Positions 1 to 6,692 of a stretch of 7,721 nucleotides of DNA are shown here, one piece after another (positions within the stretch are counted from its first letter, which is position 1; every line of letters begins with the position of its first letter). Source of the DNA: an uncultured Acidimicrobiales bacterium (GTDB lineage Bacteria > Actinomycetota > Acidimicrobiia > Acidimicrobiales > Aldehydirespiratoraceae); contig CALKOE010000492.1 of the NCBI GenBank assembly GCA_938091985.1, positions 1 through 7,721 on the forward strand, read 5' to 3'. The position numbers were made by a program, and so were the translations under genes. The notes below the pieces were generated by a model that worked only from the letters and a program-made list of their open reading frames with translations, did not search any database and was not told where the DNA came from.

Positions 1-242
1 TAGCCACGCGCCTCCGCCGACTCGCGAACACGCTGATCGAGATCCGCCTGGCCGGTGACGTTCACGAACAGGTCGTAGACCTCGTCGGCTGGACGCTCGA
101 CGCCACGGAGGTCGGCATCGTCGAACAGCGTGAGATAGGTCGCCGCGTCGATGCCAGTCAGTTCGCCCTGAGCAGAAGCCGGCGCCGCGGTCAGGAGCGC
201 GATGCTCAGGATGGCGCAGAGCGCACGTCGAAATTCAGCCAC
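1..242 (-). CDS. Exported protein of unknown function, N-terminal 80 residues (runs off left edge)
   Basis: This is an open frame from a GTG at 242 to the window edge with no stop. The first 24 residues look like a classic Sec signal peptide: a short n-region with Arg5-Arg6, a hydrophobic core (LCAILSIALLTAA) and an AxA-type cleavage site (APASA, then QGELTG). The single Cys9 is too early and badly placed for a lipobox, so a lipoprotein is unlikely. The mature part is acidic and contains TYLTLFDDADLRG, DEVYDLFVNVTG and DQRVRESAEARG; I do not recognise the family. The start overlaps the end of the upstream gene by 8 bases, with no clear Shine-Dalgarno, which suggests translational coupling. 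An alternative in-frame GTG at 260 would add six residues and has a GGGTGG-like sequence upstream. The gene is real on the strength of its frame, signal peptide and coupling. Function is unknown, and the rest of the protein is needed to name it. Confidence 0.75.
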   Translation of the reverse strand, partial: MAEFRRALCAILSIALLTAAPASAQGELTGIDAATYLTLFDDADLRGVERPADEVYDLFVNVTGQADLDQRVRESAEARG

Positions 243-702
243 CGGGGAACGGTACGACACGGCGAGCCACCCACGCGGCAGTTCCACTCAACAGTGCGGC
301 AGAACCGGAGAACCGCAGGATCGTCGGGAACCGCGTGAAGAAGTGGCGCACGCCGCCGGCAGCATCAGCGAAGAGCACGTCGAACGACGCCAACACGCCG
401 ATCGCGCACACGATCAGGCTGGCCGCGGTGACCAACGAGCGAAGCCGCGGGGTGACATCGGCCGCGGGTGTGGTGGCGACCAGAACCGCCGCGCCGAGGG
501 TGAGTAGGCCAGTGGTCGGCGTAGCCCCGGTGAGGGCACTGCGGAACCCGTTGCGATCCAGCTGCCCGTCGATCAGTCGAATCAGGATCGGCGAGACCGC
601 GATCAAGACCGCAACAAGCGCCAAGACGATCGCCACGAGCTCACGGGCCTCATCCCACGGCACCGGGGCCGGTCCGAAGTCGTCGGGACCGGCGCGATCC
701 AT
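235..702 (-). CDS. Small polytopic membrane protein, unknown function, coupled to nuoN
   Basis: This is a 155-residue protein that I do not recognise as a Nuo subunit or any named family. A short acidic, Pro-rich N-terminus (residues 1-19) precedes about four hydrophobic segments, near 20-43, 64-80, 89-111 and 129-149. A charged linker with DGQLDRNGFR follows the first segment, and HFFTRFPTILRF lies before the last. It ends in a short PFPGG tail. The ATG lies three bases after the nuoN stop (TGA-TCG-ATG) with no convincing Shine-Dalgarno, so it is probably translated by ribosomes finishing nuoN. Its stop overlaps the start of the next, exported protein. Position suggests a role in the envelope or with complex I (assembly factor or accessory subunit), but that is inference from neighbourhood only. 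The codon pattern matches the neighbouring nuo genes, and no competing frame on either strand makes a more believable protein here. Confidence 0.8.
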   Translation of the reverse strand: MDRAGPDDFGPAPVPWDEARELVAIVLALVAVLIAVSPILIRLIDGQLDRNGFRSALTGATPTTGLLTLGAAVLVATTPAADVTPRLRSLVTAASLIVCAIGVLASFDVLFADAAGGVRHFFTRFPTILRFSGSAALLSGTAAWVARRVVPFPGG

Positions 703-705
703 CGA

Positions 706-2436
706 TCAGCCGGCCAACGCCAGGATCGCCTCGTTGGCGAGCTGATCGATCGGGCCGGGCACGAGGCCGAATCCGATGGTCAGGGCCAGCGCAACACCAA
801 CGGCCAAGGCCGCAGTGGGGTGCACCGAGATCGGCTCCTTCGCATCGTCGTCCGCCGTACCGAGATACATCGACAGCACGATGCGCAGGTAGAGGAACGC
901 CGAGATGACGGCCGAGATCATGGCGACCACAGCGAGCCAGAACGAACGAGCATCCACGGCAGCACCGATGATCTCGAACTTGGCCACGAAGCCAGTGGTG
1001 AGCGGCACGCCCGCCTGCGCGAACAAGAAGAGGGTGAGTGCGAAGGCCAGCATGGGGTTGCGCCCACCGAGGCCGTCGAGGTCGTCGAGGCTGGTGCCAC
1101 GATCGCCTCGGCCGGAGACGATGGAGAGCACGCCGAACGAGCCGACCACCATGAAGGTGTAGGCCGCTGCGTAGAAGACCACCGCGGCGACGCCGCGATC
1201 GGTAGCTGCCTGCACGCCGACGAGGATGAACCCGGCGTGTGAGATCGAGGAGTACGCGAGCATGCGCTTCGCGTCGCGCTGGACCACGGCGAGGATTGCA
1301 CCCACGAGCAGCGTCGCGACGGCGAGGGCGTAGATCGCGGGCTGCCAGTCTGCTCGGTAGTCGAGGAACGTCAGGTAGAAGACCCGCAGCAGCGCTGCGA
1401 AACCGGCCGCCTTCACGGCGGAGGCCATGAACGCGACGACCGGAGTGGGGGCGCCCTGGTACACGTCGGGCGTCCAGGAGTGGAACGGAACTGCAGCGAC
1501 CTTGAATCCGAATCCGACAAGCAGGAACGCAAAGCCGGCCAGCAGCATGGCGTTGTCGGCAATCACCACCTGATCGAGGTAGTCACGGATCTCGACGAGG
1601 TTGAGCGAGCCCGTCGCGCCGTAGACCATGGCGATTCCGTAGAGCAGGAAGGCGGAGGAGAAGGCGCCGAGCACGAAGTACTTGAGGCCGGCCTCCAACG
1701 ACTCAGCTCGGCGGGAATGCATCGCGGCCATCACGTAGACAGCAATCGAGAGCGTCTCGAGGGCGAGGAACAACACGATGAGATCGTTGGCCCCGACCAT
1801 CAACACGCCGCCGGCGGCCGAAAGCATCAGCAGGACATACATCTCGACGCCGTCGATGCCTTCTCGGCGCAGGTAGTTGTCGAGCAGCAGCGCCGTGAGG
1901 GCGACCGCCAGCGCGATCACACCGCCGAAGACCAGGGCGAACCCGTCGACGCCGTACTGCGTGCCGAAGGCAGCGATGGGGCCGCCCTGCGGGCCAATGC
2001 CGAGAAGGACGTCGTCGCCGCTCGGACCGACGAAGCGGAACGAGTCGGTCCAGAGCTCGACGGTCGCCACGAACGAGATGAGGCCGACGCCAACGGTGAA
2101 GGCCGCATCGAAACCGATCTCCAGCGAACGCACGAAGGCGGTCGAGAGTACGAGCACAGCAAACAGCGCCACGTAGAAGAGCGGCTCACCGATGTCGTCG
2201 CGGAGGCCGGCGAGAGGCACGTCGTTGCCAACCAGGCCGCCGACGACCCACATGCCGAGCACGGTCACCGGGCCCAGGGCCGCTGTGGCCGTGGCGTTGA
2301 GATCGTCGGGCATCCGCTTGACGATCGAGCGGAACATGATCAAGAGAACGGCGCCCGCGGCGAGCGCAAGCACAGGGGCGAGTCCGGCCCAGATGATTTC
2401 GGGCGTGTCGACGGGATCACTCAGCTGAAACTGCAT
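706..2436 (-). CDS. nuoN: NADH-quinone oxidoreductase subunit N, antiporter-like proton pump
   Basis: NuoN is the antiporter-like subunit of complex I nearest the NuoJ/K/A side and pumps protons across the cytoplasmic membrane. Family landmarks are clear: Glu227 in LALETLSI (TM5 glutamate), Lys312 in GFKVAAVPFHSW followed by TPDVYQGAPTPV, Lys342 in ASAVKAAGF, the AYSSISHAGF motif near 394-403, and Lys486 in TTGFVAKFEII. These correspond to E. coli Glu133, Lys217, Lys247 and Lys395. At 576 residues it is about 90 longer than the 485-residue E. coli protein, and all the excess is N-terminal. Four hydrophobic segments (about 13-36, 48-70, 85-102, 112-129) precede the VDGFALVFGG helix, where two are usual. 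The ATG overlaps the nuoM stop by one base (TGATG) and has a strong Shine-Dalgarno inside nuoM. The identification is secure; only the extra N-terminal helices are unusual. Confidence 0.97.
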   Translation of the reverse strand: MQFQLSDPVDTPEIIWAGLAPVLALAAGAVLLIMFRSIVKRMPDDLNATATAALGPVTVLGMWVVGGLVGNDVPLAGLRDDIGEPLFYVALFAVLVLSTAFVRSLEIGFDAAFTVGVGLISFVATVELWTDSFRFVGPSGDDVLLGIGPQGGPIAAFGTQYGVDGFALVFGGVIALAVALTALLLDNYLRREGIDGVEMYVLLMLSAAGGVLMVGANDLIVLFLALETLSIAVYVMAAMHSRRAESLEAGLKYFVLGAFSSAFLLYGIAMVYGATGSLNLVEIRDYLDQVVIADNAMLLAGFAFLLVGFGFKVAAVPFHSWTPDVYQGAPTPVVAFMASAVKAAGFAALLRVFYLTFLDYRADWQPAIYALAVATLLVGAILAVVQRDAKRMLAYSSISHAGFILVGVQAATDRGVAAVVFYAAAYTFMVVGSFGVLSIVSGRGDRGTSLDDLDGLGGRNPMLAFALTLFLFAQAGVPLTTGFVAKFEIIGAAVDARSFWLAVVAMISAVISAFLYLRIVLSMYLGTADDDAKEPISVHPTAALAVGVALALTIGFGLVPGPIDQLANEAILALAG

Positions 2437-4052
2437 CAGTGGTCCCCTTCCTCTTCGCCTTCGCCATCGCCGCCGTGGTCACCCTCGACCGGAGCGATGA
2501 TGTCGGCAGTTGGCTCTTCGAAGTCTTCGACGTGGAACTCGACATGGGCGATGAGGGCGTCGACGGCCGGTTCCATGCGTTCGATCACCGGCTTCGGGTA
2601 GACGCCCATGAAGACGATGCCCACGAGGAACGGCGCCATGATGAGGCCCTCCCGGAACGTCAGGTCTTGCATGGTGGCGTTGTCGCCTTCGGCCGGTCCG
2701 TGGAACACCCGCTGGTAAGCCCAGAGCAGGTAGAGCGCAGCGATGATCACGCCGGTTGCGGCCACGACAGCCCACCAACGATGGGCAGCGAACGCACCGA
2801 GCAGGGTGAGGAACTCGCCGACGAATCCGTTGAGGCCCGGCAGGCCGACCGAGGAGAGCATCACGACCATGAAGACGCCGGCGAAGATCGGTGCAGGCTT
2901 TTGAAGACCGCCGAGTTCGCTGATCTCACGGGTGTGGCGCCGGTCGTAGATCCAGCCGACAAGGAGGAACAACGCGCCAGTCGAGAGGCCGTGGTTCACC
3001 ATCTGCAGGATGCCGCCCTCGATGCCCTCGGTGTTGAGCGAGAAGGTGCCGATCACGATGAAGCCGAGGTGGGCCACCGATGAATAGGCGACGAGGCGTT
3101 TGAGATCGCGTTGCATCGTGGCCGCGATGGCGCCGTAGATGATGCCGATCGTGCCGAGGGTGACCAGTGCCGGCGCAAACCAGACGGCGGCCTCGGGGAA
3201 GAGGTAGACACCGAAGCGCAAGAAGCCGTAGGTGCCGAGCTTCAACATGACGGCGGCCAAGATGACCGAGCCGGCGGTCGGCGCGTTGGTGTGGGCGTCG
3301 GGCAGCCAGGTGTGGAACGGGAAGAGCGGCACCTTCACGGCGAACGCGAGCGCGAACGACAAGAAGATCCATCGGGCGGTGGTGGTGGCGATCGCCTGCG
3401 ACTCGGCGAGTTCGACGAGGTTGAACGTGAGCACACCCGTCTCTGCCTCGTTGAGGAACGCCAACGACAGGATGCCGACGAGCATGAGCGCCGAACCGAA
3501 CATCGTGTAGATGAAGAACTTCGTCGCTGCGTAGGCCCGCTCGCCGTGGCCCCACTTGCCGATGAGGAAGTACATCGGGATCAGCACGATCTCGAAGAAG
3601 ACGAAGAAGGCGAAGAGGTCGAGGGCCAAGAAGACCCCCATGCATCCGGCCTCGAGCACGAGGAGCCAGGCAAAGTACGCCTTCGGATCGTGTTCGGCGT
3701 CCATCGCGATGATTGCCATCGGGAAGATCAGACCGGTGAGCACCACCAGCCACAGCGAGATGCCATCGACGCCGAGCGTCCACGAGATGCCGAGGCTCTC
3801 GATCCAGGAGTGCGTGTCGACGAGTTGAAAGTCGGCCGAACCGGTCTGGAAGTCGGTGAGGACCCAAACGGCGAGACCGGCCGTGGCGCCCGAGACCAAG
3901 AAGGCGACCTGCTTGAAGTGCTCAGGGCGGCTCTTGGGAAGCACCAGCAGGAGCAAGGCGCCGAGCACCGGCAGGATCACCAGTGCGGACAGCACAGGGA
4001 AGCTGGCGGCGACGGAGTCGGTCGCTTCGGTGGCGAGAAGAAGAGAAGACAT
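2436..4052 (-). CDS. nuoM: NADH-quinone oxidoreductase subunit M, antiporter-like proton pump
   Basis: NuoM is the central antiporter-like proton pump of the complex I membrane arm, a polytopic protein of about 14 helices. Visible landmarks are Glu154 in FFEIVLIPMYFLIGKWG, Lys240 in FAVKVPLFPFHTWLPDAHTN, Lys271 in VMLKLGTYGF, the DLKRLVAYSSVAHLGF motif (316-331) and Glu413 in NGFVGEFLTL. These match E. coli Glu144, Lys234, Lys265 and Glu407, so the proton path is intact. The length of 538 is slightly over the E. coli 509. The surplus includes a C-terminal tail after the last helix (about residues 500-538) rich in Asp, Glu, Gly and His, ending EGEEEGDH. The ATG overlaps the nuoL TGA by one base (TGATG), with a weak GAGGG ten bases upstream, so translation is probably coupled. 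The identification is secure. The tail is uncommon and would be periplasmic if the usual 14-helix topology holds. Confidence 0.97.
   Translation of the reverse strand: MSSLLLATEATDSVAASFPVLSALVILPVLGALLLLVLPKSRPEHFKQVAFLVSGATAGLAVWVLTDFQTGSADFQLVDTHSWIESLGISWTLGVDGISLWLVVLTGLIFPMAIIAMDAEHDPKAYFAWLLVLEAGCMGVFLALDLFAFFVFFEIVLIPMYFLIGKWGHGERAYAATKFFIYTMFGSALMLVGILSLAFLNEAETGVLTFNLVELAESQAIATTTARWIFLSFALAFAVKVPLFPFHTWLPDAHTNAPTAGSVILAAVMLKLGTYGFLRFGVYLFPEAAVWFAPALVTLGTIGIIYGAIAATMQRDLKRLVAYSSVAHLGFIVIGTFSLNTEGIEGGILQMVNHGLSTGALFLLVGWIYDRRHTREISELGGLQKPAPIFAGVFMVVMLSSVGLPGLNGFVGEFLTLLGAFAAHRWWAVVAATGVIIAALYLLWAYQRVFHGPAEGDNATMQDLTFREGLIMAPFLVGIVFMGVYPKPVIERMEPAVDALIAHVEFHVEDFEEPTADIIAPVEGDHGGDGEGEEEGDH
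2444..2452 (-). promoter_or_regulatory. Shine-Dalgarno for nuoN
   Basis: AGGAAGGGG on the minus strand ends seven bases before the nuoN ATG. It is part of the codons for the final Glu-Glu-Gly of the acidic NuoM tail, so this purine-rich stretch serves both as coding sequence and as ribosome binding site. Confidence 0.75.
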
Positions 4053-6370
4053 CAGAAGTTCGCCCTCGAAAGGAACCAGACGAGCAGGGCAATCGCGCCG
4101 ATGGCGACCATGGCTGCGTAGGAGCGCACCAGGCCGGACTGCAGCCGGCGCAGCTGACCACCGCCGTCACGCACGATTCGGCCGACGCCGTTGACGGCGC
4201 CGTCCACGAAGGTGGCGTCGAACCAGGCAACGAAGTCGAAGCCCTTGCGGCCGGGGCCACCCATGAAGTTCGAGATCGACTCGTCGTAGCGCCAGCCCCG
4301 AGCCAGGATCGGCCGCTCGATCTTGGAAGCGGGGTAGCGACCCTGCAGGTAGACGGCCACGGCGGCTGCGATGCCGGCCAAGCCGCCGGCGACAGCCACG
4401 ATCGCGAGCATCCACTTGACGCTGGCCGAGCTCGTGAGGTGGGCCGGGTGGACGAGCGTGGGCTCGAGCCAGTGATCGAGGAAGTGCAGATCGCTCGTGA
4501 ACGGCAGGTTCATGACGCCGGCCACCATGGCGGCGCCGGCGAGAATCACGAGCGGCAACGTCATTTGCCACGGCGACTCGTGGGGGTGGTACTCACGTCG
4601 AGCGCGAGCAGCCTCGGGGAGATCCTCGACCGACATGTCGCCGAGCGCCGGCGCGTTGAACAAATCGAACTCGATGGAACTCGATCCCATGGATGCCGCA
4701 GCGACGTTGGCCACCTGGGCCTGCGCCGCACGCACCGCATCGCGGGCACTCTCGACTGCGGCGGTGGCTTCCTCGGCCGCCACTCGAGCCTTCTCGACTC
4801 CGTCGGTTGCCTTCTCGAGGTTCTTGTTGGCCTTCTCGACAGCCTTCTCGTCGGCCTGGTCGACCTCGGCCAACTCCGTCTGACGGGTGACCAACTTCTC
4901 TTGAGCCTTCTCGAACTTCTCTGTGGCCTTCACCACAGCCTCTTCGGCACCACCGATGCCGGCCTCGGCTTCGGTGACCGCGTCTTCGGCGGCCTGGATC
5001 TTCGCGGCAGTGAGTTCTTCGAGTTCTTCGGGCCGCACGTCGGCGAAGCGATAGCGCCCGAAGAAGGTCATGAAGACCTGGCGGCTCATGTAGAAGGCAG
5101 TGAGGATCGCGGTGATGAAGCCGACGGCCCACAGCGCAACGTTGTCTTCCCAGGCGAAGGCCAGGATCTCGTCCTTCGACCAGAAGCCGGCGAACGGTGG
5201 GACACCGGCGATGGCCAACCAGCCGATGATGAACGTGATCGAGGTGATCGGCATCAGCTTGCGCAGGGCGCCGTAGTGGCGCATGTCCTGGTCGTCGTCC
5301 ATGCCATGGATGACCGAGCCGGAGCCGAGGAAGAGCAGCGCCTTGAAGAAGGCGTGGGTGATCATGTGGAAGATCGCGGCCACGTAGGCGCCGGTGCCGA
5401 TGGCGAGGAACATGTAGCCGAGCTGGCTCACGGTCGAGTACGCCAGCACCTTCTTTATGTCGTTCTGTGCGACGGCGATCGTGGCGGCAAACAGTGCGGT
5501 GGCGGCACCGACCCAGGCGATGGTGGTCGGGGCCCATGCGGCCGACACGTCGATCACGCCGTTCATGCGGGTGAGCAGGTAGACGCCGGAGGTGACCATG
5601 GTTGCGGCGTGGATGAGGGCCGACACCGGCGTCGGACCGGCCATGGCGTCGGGGAGCCAGACGAACAGCGGAATCTGGGCGGACTTGCCGGCCGCGCCCA
5701 CGAGCAGCAGGAGCGTGATGGCGGTAGCCGTCGAGGTCGACAGGCCGCTCGCGCTCGCGAAGATGTCGGTGTACTGGATCGAACCGATCGTCGTGAACGT
5801 GAGGAACATGGCGACCATGAATCCCCAGTCACCGATGCGGTTGGTGACGAACGCCTTCTTACCGGCCGAGGCATTGGCCTCATCGGTGAACCAGAACGAG
5901 ATGAGGAAGTAGGAGCACGCACCCACGCCTTCCCATCCGAGGAAGGTGAGCAACATGTTGTCGCCCAGCACGAGCATGAGCATCGAGAAGGCGAAGAGGT
6001 TCAGGTAGAGGAAGAACTTCGAGAACTTCGGATCGCCATGCATGTAGCCGATCGAGTAGAGATGGATCAGCGCGCCGACACCGGTGATGAACAGCGTCAT
6101 CGTCACCGACAGCGGGTCGACCAGGAAGCCGACGTCGACCGAGAAGTCGCCGGCGGGCACCCACTCGAAGAGCGTCTGCACGTATTGACGATCGTGGGCG
6201 TCTTCGCCCAGCAGGCCGAGGTAGACGACCACCGAGGAGACGAACGAGCCGCCCATCGCGAGCGTGGCGATCCAACCGGCGCGCGGCTCGCCCAACTTCG
6301 GACCCATGAGCATCAGCAACACGAACCCGGCCAGCGGGAACGCGGGGATCAGCCAGACAGCTTCGACCAT
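4052..6370 (-). CDS. nuoL: NADH-quinone oxidoreductase subunit L with a large coiled-coil insert
   Basis: NuoL is the distal proton pump of complex I and carries the lateral helix that runs along the membrane arm. Core residues sit where expected: Glu147 in LGWEGVGACSYFLI, Lys229 in GKSAQIPLFVWLPDAM, His254 in LIHAATMVTSGVYLL, the AYSTVSQLGYMFLA motif (310-323), Lys343 in HAFFKALLFLGSGSVIH and Lys399 in FWSKDEIL. The lateral helix lies roughly at 700-745, followed by a final membrane helix at 751-768. The protein is 772 residues; E. coli NuoL is 613. The excess is one in-frame block, about 443-593, between TM13 (411-437) and the HPHESPWQM motif that opens TM14. Without it the length would be about 620, normal for the family. 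The ATG follows the nuoK stop by four bases with a good Shine-Dalgarno (GAGGGG). Codon use in the insert matches the flanks, and I see no intein motifs or frameshift. Confidence 0.97.
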   Translation of the reverse strand: MVEAVWLIPAFPLAGFVLLMLMGPKLGEPRAGWIATLAMGGSFVSSVVVYLGLLGEDAHDRQYVQTLFEWVPAGDFSVDVGFLVDPLSVTMTLFITGVGALIHLYSIGYMHGDPKFSKFFLYLNLFAFSMLMLVLGDNMLLTFLGWEGVGACSYFLISFWFTDEANASAGKKAFVTNRIGDWGFMVAMFLTFTTIGSIQYTDIFASASGLSTSTATAITLLLLVGAAGKSAQIPLFVWLPDAMAGPTPVSALIHAATMVTSGVYLLTRMNGVIDVSAAWAPTTIAWVGAATALFAATIAVAQNDIKKVLAYSTVSQLGYMFLAIGTGAYVAAIFHMITHAFFKALLFLGSGSVIHGMDDDQDMRHYGALRKLMPITSITFIIGWLAIAGVPPFAGFWSKDEILAFAWEDNVALWAVGFITAILTAFYMSRQVFMTFFGRYRFADVRPEELEELTAAKIQAAEDAVTEAEAGIGGAEEAVVKATEKFEKAQEKLVTRQTELAEVDQADEKAVEKANKNLEKATDGVEKARVAAEEATAAVESARDAVRAAQAQVANVAAASMGSSSIEFDLFNAPALGDMSVEDLPEAARARREYHPHESPWQMTLPLVILAGAAMVAGVMNLPFTSDLHFLDHWLEPTLVHPAHLTSSASVKWMLAIVAVAGGLAGIAAAVAVYLQGRYPASKIERPILARGWRYDESISNFMGGPGRKGFDFVAWFDATFVDGAVNGVGRIVRDGGGQLRRLQSGLVRSYAAMVAIGAIALLVWFLSRANF
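4592..5044 (-). other. Coiled-coil insertion domain within NuoL (residues ~443-593)
   Basis: Seen directly: residues 458-506 form seven heptads whose first positions are I, V, I, V, F, L, L and whose fourth positions are A, A, A, A, A, R, V. A four-residue step, DEKA (507-510), follows. Residues 511-559 then form seven more heptads with first positions V, L, V, A, V, V, V and fourth positions A (six times) then V. There is no proline from 448 to 573 and no Cys, and the only aromatic in the heptads is Phe486. Ala makes up over a quarter of 458-559. A Gly-rich spot at 471-474 may kink the first arm. A 34-residue linker (560-593, containing SIEFDLF and EDLPEAARARREY) leads back to HPHESP. By established NuoL topology, the loop after an odd-numbered helix faces the cytoplasm. 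Whether it is one long helix or an antiparallel hairpin is inference. Confidence 0.88.
4787..4840 (-). repeat. 21-base periodic repeat encoding [V/L]EKA heptads
   Basis: On the plus strand the 10-mer GCCTTCTCGA recurs at exact 21-base spacing, in the 12-base units at 4787-4798, 4808-4819 and 4829-4840. An out-of-phase partial copy lies at 4841-4849 and another full copy at 4904-4915. On the coding strand these read Val/Leu/Phe-Glu-Lys-Ala, the first four positions of a heptad. The period equals exactly seven codons, so the DNA repeat and the protein heptad coincide. It may be a trace of heptad duplication or simply a result of codon bias on a repeated peptide. Confidence 0.7.
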
Positions 6371-6374
6371 GGCC

Positions 6375-6692
6375 CTAACCCCTCAACACCGAGATGTCGT
6401 CGGCACTCGCGCCGAGGCGGCGGCGGTTGATGGCGACCACGAGGGCCAGACCCACCACCACTTCGACAGCAGCAACCACCAACACGAAGAACACGGCGAT
6501 CTGACCGCCGACGTCGTTGAGCTCGGTGCCCATCGCCACGAACGTGACATTGACCGCGTTGAGCATCAGTTCGACACACATGAACATGACCAGCGGGTTG
6601 CGCCGGATCAGGAGACCGACGGCCCCGATCGAGAAGAGGACGGCGGAGAGCACGAGGTACCACTCGGTGCTGACTTCGATGGCGCCGATCAC
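6375..6692 (-). CDS. nuoK: NADH-quinone oxidoreductase subunit K
   Basis: NuoK is a small three-helix subunit homologous to MnhC/MrpC-type antiporter proteins, and it links the quinone site to the proton pumps. The sequence has three hydrophobic segments (about 11-29, 33-55, 62-88) and the two membrane glutamates essential in the family: Glu41 in FMCVELMLNAVNVTFV and Glu77 in VAAVEVVVGLALVVAI, equivalent to E. coli Glu36 and Glu72. The length is 105 residues, about normal. A GTG start is chosen because it overlaps the nuoJ stop as GTGA and has GGAGG seven bases upstream; no other start keeps the first helix. The stop is four bases before nuoL. There is nothing odd in this subunit, and the identification is secure. 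Confidence 0.97.
   Translation of the reverse strand: MIGAIEVSTEWYLVLSAVLFSIGAVGLLIRRNPLVMFMCVELMLNAVNVTFVAMGTELNDVGGQIAVFFVLVVAAVEVVVGLALVVAINRRRLGASADDISVLRG
6379..6384 (-). promoter_or_regulatory. Shine-Dalgarno for nuoL
   Basis: GAGGGG on the minus strand lies eight bases before the nuoL ATG and overlaps the last codons of nuoK. It supports the chosen ATG. Confidence 0.75.

Noticed and set aside
1..242. Naming the exported protein as a D-Ala-D-Ala carboxypeptidase-like or other cell-wall enzyme
   Set aside because: The SAEARG stretch loosely recalled such proteins, but no catalytic motif is inside the window, so the claim cannot be supported.
1480..2601. A 373-codon plus-strand open frame opposite nuoN
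   Set aside because: Low-complexity charged composition, no plausible ribosome binding site or domain, and complete overlap with a secure gene.
3111..4121. A 336-codon plus-strand open frame opposite nuoM
   Set aside because: Same antisense shadow pattern: Glu/Asp/Arg/His-rich with no family features.
4787..4915. Regular 21-base repeats as a possible CRISPR or regulatory repeat array
   Set aside because: Units are only about 10-12 bases, match codon phase exactly and encode coiled-coil heptads in a continuous frame.
4592..5044. The NuoL insert as an intein, mobile element or frameshift artefact
   Set aside because: No intein splice-junction residues or nuclease motifs, no terminal repeats or target duplication, and the frame and codon use continue smoothly on both sides.
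4593..5537. A 314-codon minus-strand frame inside nuoL
   Set aside because: Arg/His-rich out-of-frame translation of nuoL; the nuoL frame explains this region fully.
3983..6430. An 815-codon open frame on the plus strand, antisense to nuoL
   Set aside because: Its product is dominated by Asp, Gly, Arg, His and Glu with no domain, and it lies opposite a fully recognisable nuoL. Long antisense frames like this are a by-product of GC-rich codon bias.
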